Shown here: positions 58,900-64,000 of the stretch, one piece after another
Numbering within the stretch: the first letter of the stretch is position 1
Layout of the letters: each line of letters opens with the position of its first letter
Assembly: GCA_006844765.1 (NCBI GenBank)
Contig: SPJV01000075.1
Location: 62,001 to 126,000 of the forward strand
Length of the DNA stretch: 64,000 bases
DNA from: Alphaproteobacteria bacterium
Lineage (GTDB): Bacteria; Pseudomonadota; Alphaproteobacteria; UBA8366; Aestuariispiraceae
Reading direction: 5' to 3'
Translations under genes and position numbers: made by a program
The notes under the pieces: generated by a model
What the model was told of the DNA's origin: nothing
Database searches by the model: none
Seen by the model: only the letters and a program-made list of their open reading frames with translations

Positions 58900-59916
58900 C
58901 TATGCCGCTATCCTTTTGCCGTCTTTATCGAAGAAATGCAGCGCGTCTTTGTTACACGCCAAGCCGATTTCGGTGCCGACTGCCGGGATGTCAGTATCTG
59001 CTTCAAACCGTGTGATGATAGGGCCGCTGTCGGTTGTTAGATGCACCAGTGTCTCGGCTCCAAGTGCCTCGGTGAAGGCGACAGTGCCGGGAACTAAGAT
59101 GTCGCTTGCGGTGAGGGTGAGATGTTCCGGTCGAACGCCGATTGTGACGGTTCCCTTTGGCGATGACAGTGTGGGGACCAGTGCTGCATCGATGAAATTC
59201 ATCGGGGGCGATCCGATAAAGCCCGCGACAAACGTGGTCGCTGGTTTGCGGTAGACATCCAAGGGCTTGCCGATCTGCTCCGCCACACCGTCATTCATCA
59301 CAATCATTCTGTCGGCAAGCGTCATGGCTTCAACCTGATCATGAGTGACATATAGGGCGGTTACGCCCAGGTCACGCTGCAGGGCTTTGATCTCCATCCG
59401 CATTTGAACACGCAGCTTGGCGTCCAGGTTGGACAGCGGCTCATCGAACAGGAATACGGCTGGTTCCCGGACGATGGCACGACCCATGGCGACTCGCTGA
59501 CGCTGACCGCCCGATAACTGTCGGGGCTTGCGGTCCAGATAGGGTTCCAGTTGCAGCATTTTTGCGGCCTTGGCGGTCCGGGCCTCGATCTCAGTTTTCG
59601 ACTTGCCGGCGATCTTTAGCCCATAGGCCAGGTTCTGACGTACGGACATGTGGGGGTAGAGCGCATAGTTCTGGAAGACCATGGCGATGTCGCGCTCGCG
59701 CGGCTCCAGGTCATTCACAAGCCGGTCGGCGATGGTGATCTCTCCGCTCGTGACGGTCTCCAACCCGGCCACCATGCGCAGCAAGGTCGACTTGCCGCAG
59801 CCGGAAGGGCCGACAATGACGATCAACTCTCCATGCGCGATGTCCATATCGACGCCATGGATGACCTCGGTCTCGCCATAGGCTTTGCGGAGAGTGCGGA
59901 AACTGATTTCGGCCAT
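58900..59916 (-). CDS. ugpC: sn-Glycerol-3-phosphate ABC transporter ATPase
   Basis: 338 residues of the MalK/UgpC group. It has Walker A GPSGCGKST, Q-loop VFQNYALYPHMS, signature LSGGQRQRVAMGRAI, Walker B VFLFDEPLSNLDA and VTHDQVEAMTLADR. A C-terminal OB-type regulatory domain (GVRPEHLTLTASD) follows. It energises import through UgpA/UgpE. It is last of the ugpBAEC order on this strand, 11 bases after ugpE. Confidence 0.92.
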   Translation of the reverse strand: MAEISFRTLRKAYGETEVIHGVDMDIAHGELIVIVGPSGCGKSTLLRMVAGLETVTSGEITIADRLVNDLEPRERDIAMVFQNYALYPHMSVRQNLAYGLKIAGKSKTEIEARTAKAAKMLQLEPYLDRKPRQLSGGQRQRVAMGRAIVREPAVFLFDEPLSNLDAKLRVQMRMEIKALQRDLGVTALYVTHDQVEAMTLADRMIVMNDGVAEQIGKPLDVYRKPATTFVAGFIGSPPMNFIDAALVPTLSSPKGTVTIGVRPEHLTLTASDILVPGTVAFTEALGAETLVHLTTDSGPIITRFEADTDIPAVGTEIGLACNKDALHFFDKDGKRIAA

Positions 59917-59927
59917 TGGACGCCTTC

Positions 59928-60785
59928 CTATTTCTCGCTTTCGACCAAGCCGCGCACGAAGAGCTTCTGCATGAAGATCACGACAGCGACAGGTGGCAGC
60001 ATGGCCAGGATCGCGGTGGCCATGATCACCGGCCAGTCCGCGATATCGTCCCCTGATGGGAACATTTGCTTAATCCCCATGACAATTGTGTTCATGTCCG
60101 GGTCGGTCGTGATCAATAACGGCCAGAGATACTGGTTCCAGCCATAGATGAAGAGGATCACGAACAAGGCGGCGATATTGGTTCTCGACATTGGCAGCAG
60201 GATATCGATGAAGAACCGCATTGGCCCGGCGCCGTCGATACGCGCGGCCTCGGCCAGTTCTTCCGGTATGGTCAGGAAAAGCTGCCGGAACAGGAATGTC
60301 GCCGTGGCGGATGCGATGAGGGGTAGGATCAAGCCAGCATGGCTGTTCAACATTCCGAAATCGGCGATTACTTGATAGGTCGGCACAATCCGGACTTCGA
60401 CCGGCAGCATTAGCGTCATGAAGATCAACCAGAAGAAGACCATCCGGCCAGGAAACCGGAAATAGACGATTGCAAAGGCCGATAGGATGGAGATCGCTAT
60501 TTTCCCAACAGTGATCCCCAGCGCCATGATCGTCGAATTGAACAGCATTAACCAAACCGGCGCATTTACGCCGGATGATAAGGCGTCCCAGTAGTTCTCG
60601 AAGAATTTGTCTCCGGGAATGAGGGGTAGAGGCGGGTGCACGATCTCGGGCTGGGTGACGGTCGAGGCGACAAAGGCGATATAGATGGGGAAGCAGACCA
60701 GCAGAATGCCGAAGATCAATCCGGCATGGGTCAGCCAAAGACCAATGCCGCGCTTTTCGACCATACCTGACTTTTGCACCGCCAT
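59928..60785 (-). CDS. ugpE: sn-Glycerol-3-phosphate ABC transporter permease UgpE
   Basis: 285 residues with six membrane helices. The EAA loop EELAEAARIDGAGPMRFFIDILLPMSR contacts UgpC, and the usual DALSSGVNAP periplasmic loop is present. GWNQYLWPLLITTDPDMNTIVMGIKQM is a UgpE-specific stretch. It pairs with UgpA. Its start overlaps the ugpA stop by one base (TGATG), showing tight coupling. Confidence 0.92.
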   Translation of the reverse strand: MAVQKSGMVEKRGIGLWLTHAGLIFGILLVCFPIYIAFVASTVTQPEIVHPPLPLIPGDKFFENYWDALSSGVNAPVWLMLFNSTIMALGITVGKIAISILSAFAIVYFRFPGRMVFFWLIFMTLMLPVEVRIVPTYQVIADFGMLNSHAGLILPLIASATATFLFRQLFLTIPEELAEAARIDGAGPMRFFIDILLPMSRTNIAALFVILFIYGWNQYLWPLLITTDPDMNTIVMGIKQMFPSGDDIADWPVIMATAILAMLPPVAVVIFMQKLFVRGLVESEK

Positions 60786-61666
60786 CAGTAATGCACCCGC
60801 CGCTCGATATATTTGAACTGCACGACAGTCAGGATGCCGACAACGAAGAGCAGGATAACAGACTGCGCGGCGGAGGAGCCGAGGTCCTGACCGACAAACC
60901 CATCCGCGAAGACCTTATAGACCAGGATCATCGTGTCCTGCCTGGGGCCGCCGGCGGTGATTGTGTGAATGACGCCGAATGTATCGAAGAAGGCATAGAC
61001 GACATTCACCACCAGCAGAAAGAATGTCGTTGGCGACAACAGTGGAAAGACGATGGTCCAGAACCGGCGCCAGAAACCGGCGCCGTCAATGGCGGCGGCT
61101 TCAATCACCGATTTCGGGATGGCCTGCAGACCCGCCAGGAAGAACAGGAAATTATAGCTGATCTGCTTCCAGGAGGCTGCCGCCACCACCAGACCCATGG
61201 CTTCAGCACCATTCAGGACATGGTTCCAATCATAGCCGAAGACCTCCAGGTAAAAGGCGACCAGGCCGACGGAAGGATTGAACAGAAACATCCAAAGGAT
61301 CCCGGCAACAGCGGGTGCGACGGCATAGGGCCAGATCAGAAGTGTGCGATAGAACCCCGATCCCTTGATCACCCGATCCGCCATTACGGCGAGCCACAAA
61401 GCCGTTCCCATCGAGAGCAGGGTCACAAGGCTTGAGAATATGGCCGTGGTTTGAAAGGACGCCAGATAATAGCTGTCGGTCAGTAGGAACTCAAAATTCT
61501 CCAGACCGACAAAGACATCATTCAGGCCAAAGGGATCAGGCAGATAGAGGGACTGTTTCACCGCTTGCCCTGCAGGCCAGAAAAAGAAAACGAGCGTAAC
61601 CGCCAACTGCGGGGTTAGCAGCAGATACGGGAGAAGCCGGTTGTTGAAGGTGGCACGTTTTTGCAT
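60785..61666 (-). CDS. ugpA: sn-Glycerol-3-phosphate ABC transporter permease UgpA
   Basis: 293 residues with six helices. The early motif PYLLLTPQLAVTLVFFFWPAGQAV is followed by QSLYLPDPFGL, typical of UgpA, and the EAA loop is IEAAAIDGAGFWRRFWTIVFPLLSP. It makes the translocation path with UgpE. It is separated from ugpB by 62 bases that contain a strong hairpin. Confidence 0.93.
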   Translation of the reverse strand: MQKRATFNNRLLPYLLLTPQLAVTLVFFFWPAGQAVKQSLYLPDPFGLNDVFVGLENFEFLLTDSYYLASFQTTAIFSSLVTLLSMGTALWLAVMADRVIKGSGFYRTLLIWPYAVAPAVAGILWMFLFNPSVGLVAFYLEVFGYDWNHVLNGAEAMGLVVAAASWKQISYNFLFFLAGLQAIPKSVIEAAAIDGAGFWRRFWTIVFPLLSPTTFFLLVVNVVYAFFDTFGVIHTITAGGPRQDTMILVYKVFADGFVGQDLGSSAAQSVILLFVVGILTVVQFKYIERRVHY

Positions 61667-61687
61667 GGAAGAACAAAACTCGATGGC

Positions 61688-61716
61688 AGCCCCTCCCTCG
61701 TTTGAGGGAGGGGGCT
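61688..61716 (-). other. Intercistronic hairpin between ugpB and ugpA
   Basis: A 12-bp stem (AGCCCCTCCCTC paired with GAGGGAGGGG-G-CT, one bulged base) with a 4-base loop, no T run. Such structures downstream of binding-protein genes usually protect the upstream mRNA and reduce downstream reading, giving excess binding protein. Confidence 0.75.
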
Positions 61717-61728
61717 ACCGCCTTAAAC

Positions 61729-63045
61729 TTACTGCATCGTCCGTTCAAAACGGCGCAGTAGTTGATTACCGCGCTCTACCGCGCTGTCCATCGCGGCCTG
61801 GGCGTTCTTTTCCCCGGACCAGACAGCTTCCAGTTCCTCGTCAATGATGCCGCGGATCTGGTCGAAGGAGCCAAGACGCAGACCTTTCGAATTGCCCGTC
61901 GGCGCCTTGCCGGTCATCTGGATGATGGCGATATCGGTGCCGGGGTTCTTTTCATAGAAACCCTCTGCCTTGGTCTGTTCATAGGCCGTCATTGTGATCG
62001 GCAGATAGCCCGTGTCCTGGTGCCATTTCGCCTGGATCTCAGAGGTTGAGAGGAAATTCAGAAAGGCTGCAACGGCTTTGTACTCTTCCGCCGAATGGCC
62101 CTGCATCACCCATAGTGAGGCACCGCCGATGATGGTGTTTTGTGGCGCGCCGGCAACGTCTGCCCAATAGGGCAGCGGACGGATGGAGAAGTCGAACTTC
62201 GCTTCCTTCTTCACCCCGGCATATCCGGCGGAGCTTTCCGTGAAGAAGGCGCATTCCCCGGCCCGGAAGCGGGCGCCGCCTTCATTGCGGCGACCGGCAT
62301 AGATGAATTTGCCGTCTTTTGCCCAATCACCCATGGTCTGAATATGTTTGACCTGTGCCGGGCCATTGAAGGCCAGTGTCGTGTCGAGCCCGCCGAACCC
62401 ATTTTCCTTCGAGGCGAAGGAGACATTGTGGTAGGCGGAGAAATTCTCCAGGTGAACCCAACTCTGCCAAGCGGTGGTCAGCGGGCAGTTGTGACCCTTG
62501 GCTTTCAGTGCGTCGAGGGCGCTGCTGACATTCTCCCAGGTCGACAGATCCATCTTCGGATCCAAACCGGCATCGGCCAGGGCATCTTCATTCACATAGA
62601 GTACCGGGGTCGAGGAGTTGTAAGGCAGGGACAGCATCTTACCGTCGGTCGTGGTGTAATATCCTTTAACCGCAGCCAGATAGACATTCGGGTCAAAGCT
62701 CAGACCGGATTCGGCCATGACTTCATAGACCGGCTTCACAGCGCCTTTAGCACCCATCATTGTCGCGGTGCCGACTTCGAAAACTTGCAGGATATGCGGC
62801 TGTTCACCGGCACGGAAGGCGGCGATCCCGGCATTGAGGGTTTCCGAATAGTTACCTTTGTGACTGGCGATAACCTTGTAGTCGGATTGGGACTTGTTGA
62901 AGGTCTCGACCTGCTCGGTGAGCAATTCACCGAGGCGGCCGGTGAAAGCATGCCACCAGTTGATTTCGGTAACGGCAAAGGCCGGCGTGGTTGCGAGCGT
63001 CGCTGCGACAATGGTCGCAGAGCCCAAGAGGCGCTTGAGATGCAT
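61729..63045 (-). CDS. ugpB: sn-Glycerol-3-phosphate-binding protein UgpB
   Basis: 438 residues from ATG 63045 with GGGGAG eight bases upstream. It has a signal peptide (MHLKRLLGSATIVAATLATT, cleavage near AFA-VTE). The mature family 1 solute-binding fold starts EINWWHAFTGRLGELL and has LPYNSSTPVLYVNEDAL and GGASLWVMQGHSAEEYKAVAAFLNFLS, as in UgpB. It binds glycerol-3-phosphate or glycerophosphodiesters in the periplasm and delivers them to UgpAE. It leads the operon; a PhoB-like site lies about 100 bases upstream. Confidence 0.94.
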   Translation of the reverse strand: MHLKRLLGSATIVAATLATTPAFAVTEINWWHAFTGRLGELLTEQVETFNKSQSDYKVIASHKGNYSETLNAGIAAFRAGEQPHILQVFEVGTATMMGAKGAVKPVYEVMAESGLSFDPNVYLAAVKGYYTTTDGKMLSLPYNSSTPVLYVNEDALADAGLDPKMDLSTWENVSSALDALKAKGHNCPLTTAWQSWVHLENFSAYHNVSFASKENGFGGLDTTLAFNGPAQVKHIQTMGDWAKDGKFIYAGRRNEGGARFRAGECAFFTESSAGYAGVKKEAKFDFSIRPLPYWADVAGAPQNTIIGGASLWVMQGHSAEEYKAVAAFLNFLSTSEIQAKWHQDTGYLPITMTAYEQTKAEGFYEKNPGTDIAIIQMTGKAPTGNSKGLRLGSFDQIRGIIDEELEAVWSGEKNAQAAMDSAVERGNQLLRRFERTMQ

Positions 63046-63144
63046 GGAATTACTCCCCGATGCTATGGGTGATGCTGGACGGAACGCAGAACGCCGGTAA
63101 TCCCGGCGAAAAAGCGCGACCACGCTACCAACGCCATGCAAACA

Positions 63145-63177
63145 TTTTGTGACGGGTGTAATTCAGTTGGATGACAT
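63145..63177 (-). promoter_or_regulatory. PhoB-box-like triplet upstream of ugpB
   Basis: On the minus strand three 11-base units follow one another: ATGTCATCCAA, CTGAATTACAC, CCGTCACAAAA. Their first seven bases match the PhoB repeat CTGTCAT at six, four and five positions. Spacing is exact, and ugp operons are classic Pho members, so phosphate control is likely. Confidence 0.55.
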
Positions 63178-63202
63178 TACACGATACTTGCGGTGACTGG
63201 AT

Positions 63203-64000
63203 CTAGCCATGCGCGCCGATCAGGTTGCTGATCGCTGTTCCGATCCGAAGCAGGCGGTCGTGATTGAGCGCCAGGGGCTCGAATAGGGTTTCATGTTCCC
63301 TTTTATAGTCGCGGCCCCCATCGCCCTTATAGGTCGCGACCTCCTCGAAGTCTTTCAAGTCCGCGGGGCCGGGATCTGCTGGGAAGACATCGCGTAAGAC
63401 TTTCAAGGCGGCCACCGTATCCAGGTTGAGGATATCCATAACGATCTCTTCGGCCTGAAGGTCAGGGTGGTTCGTAAAGTTGGGAATCTTTGCTGCGATC
63501 ATGAAATTGCGTTGGATGAGGGCCAGGCGAAGCGCATGCAGGATCGCCCGGTCGGTTTCCGCTTCCCGGCTTAAGGGCCGGGGGGCATCAAGACTGTCGG
63601 AAACATCGGTCAGCCCGTCGCGCAGATCCATCGCGTCCTGTCGGAATACCCGCGCGATCCGCATCGCCCGTTCCCCGATATCGGTCTTTCCAAGCAACCG
63701 TGCGACCCGGCGCTTAACTTCCCGGCGCTCATAATCCGGGGCGGCTTCGGCAACGGTTATCCAATGCTCCGCTTCGAACAAACGCGCATAGGCTGATAAC
63801 GCATGGGTAGAGCCCAGCGCTTCGGCATAGGCAACCATGCCCATCATTCGCTTCATACGGTCAGACTTGCGAACGATCTCGGTGAACCATTCAGGATCCA
63901 GGGCTATCGCTTCGCCGACACCGCCCAGGGTATTGGCCAGCCAACCCAGTTGATGCAAAACCGCGTTATGCGGGATGGCGCGCAGCTGTGTTGGATGGGC
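63203..64000 (-). CDS. C-terminal part of a large enzyme, possibly phosphoenolpyruvate carboxylase (cut by the right edge)
   Basis: 266 residues up to the stop at 63203; the frame runs out of the window at 64000. It contains RAIPHNAVLHQLGWLANTLGGVGEA, WFTEIVRKSDRMKRMMGMVAYAEALGS and, at the end, ALIQRNFMIAAKIPNF. This alpha-helical layout recalls divergent alphaproteobacterial phosphoenolpyruvate carboxylases, whose C-terminus lacks the classic MRNTG ending. The catalytic regions lie outside, so the call is tentative. It is upstream of ugpB on the same strand, separated by 157 bases that include the PhoB-like site. Confidence 0.4.
   Translation of the reverse strand, partial: AHPTQLRAIPHNAVLHQLGWLANTLGGVGEAIALDPEWFTEIVRKSDRMKRMMGMVAYAEALGSTHALSAYARLFEAEHWITVAEAAPDYERREVKRRVARLLGKTDIGERAMRIARVFRQDAMDLRDGLTDVSDSLDAPRPLSREAETDRAILHALRLALIQRNFMIAAKIPNFTNHPDLQAEEIVMDILNLDTVAALKVLRDVFPADPGPADLKDFEEVATYKGDGGRDYKREHETLFEPLALNHDRLLRIGTAISNLIGAHG

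Noticed and set aside
1..64000. tRNA, rRNA, insertion sequences and prophage genes
   Set aside because: Reading the gene gaps by eye gave no cloverleaf, ribosomal or transposase signature. A tRNAscan-SE and ISfinder run would settle small or degenerate copies.

Overview
The window looks like a chromosomal segment of an alphaproteobacterium, most likely a member of the Rhodospirillales. The grounds are a ChpT-type phosphotransferase beside a chemotaxis operon, a DUF3553 protein, an alphaproteobacterial ugpBAEC operon, a glxBCD/glnT cluster, and moderately high GC with GTG and TTG starts. No rRNA, tRNA, CRISPR array, phage gene or insertion sequence was recognised. Both window edges cut genes: an MsbA-like ABC exporter at the left and a possible phosphoenolpyruvate carboxylase at the right.

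Layout. Bases 1-7300 hold envelope genes: the ABC exporter, a DUF2062 membrane protein, a glycine-zipper lipoprotein, an SH3-domain lipoprotein, two paralogous TPR lipoproteins and a DUF4197 protein. Bases 7279-11000 carry a thiamine-diphosphate decarboxylase, a fused NuoE-NuoF flavoprotein of the formate dehydrogenase beta type, and DUF3553. Bases 11184-17666 carry chpT and cheA-cheY-cheB-cheR with no separate cheW. Bases 17784-24733 are single metabolic or regulatory genes: SDR, cupins, aldehyde dehydrogenase, a LuxO-like sigma-54 activator, YqeY and carA. Bases 25116-28980 are a peptide-type ABC transporter operon without a binding protein. A GlxA-type regulator, a family 4 uracil-DNA glycosylase and ETF-ubiquinone oxidoreductase follow.

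Bases 32854-38276 look like an accessory patch between core genes. It holds a cytochrome c remnant, a LysR regulator with a near-perfect operator, a small redox/detoxification cassette, a second possible gene remnant and a CocE-type hydrolase. Core metabolism then resumes with leuB, DUF952-pyrD and a TerB-like gene. Next come the glnT-glxD-glxC-glxB cluster with an XRE-cupin regulator, and a divergent type III polyketide synthase with an isoprenylcysteine-methyltransferase-like partner. Mesaconyl-CoA hydratase with a CoA-ester lyase, pdxY, a large TPR/glycosyltransferase-like protein, asd, a persulfide-dioxygenase-like hydrolase with a DUF3772-MscS channel, and ugpBAEC complete the window.

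Most notable are the CheA with two CheW-like modules and a receiver but no cheW beside it, and the paralogous lipoprotein pair with its SH3 partner. Short tandem duplications also recur in the 3' regions of at least five genes, two of them starting exactly at a stop codon. A 33-base PhoB-box-like triplet lies upstream of ugpB. Functions rest on motif recognition by eye; no database search was run.
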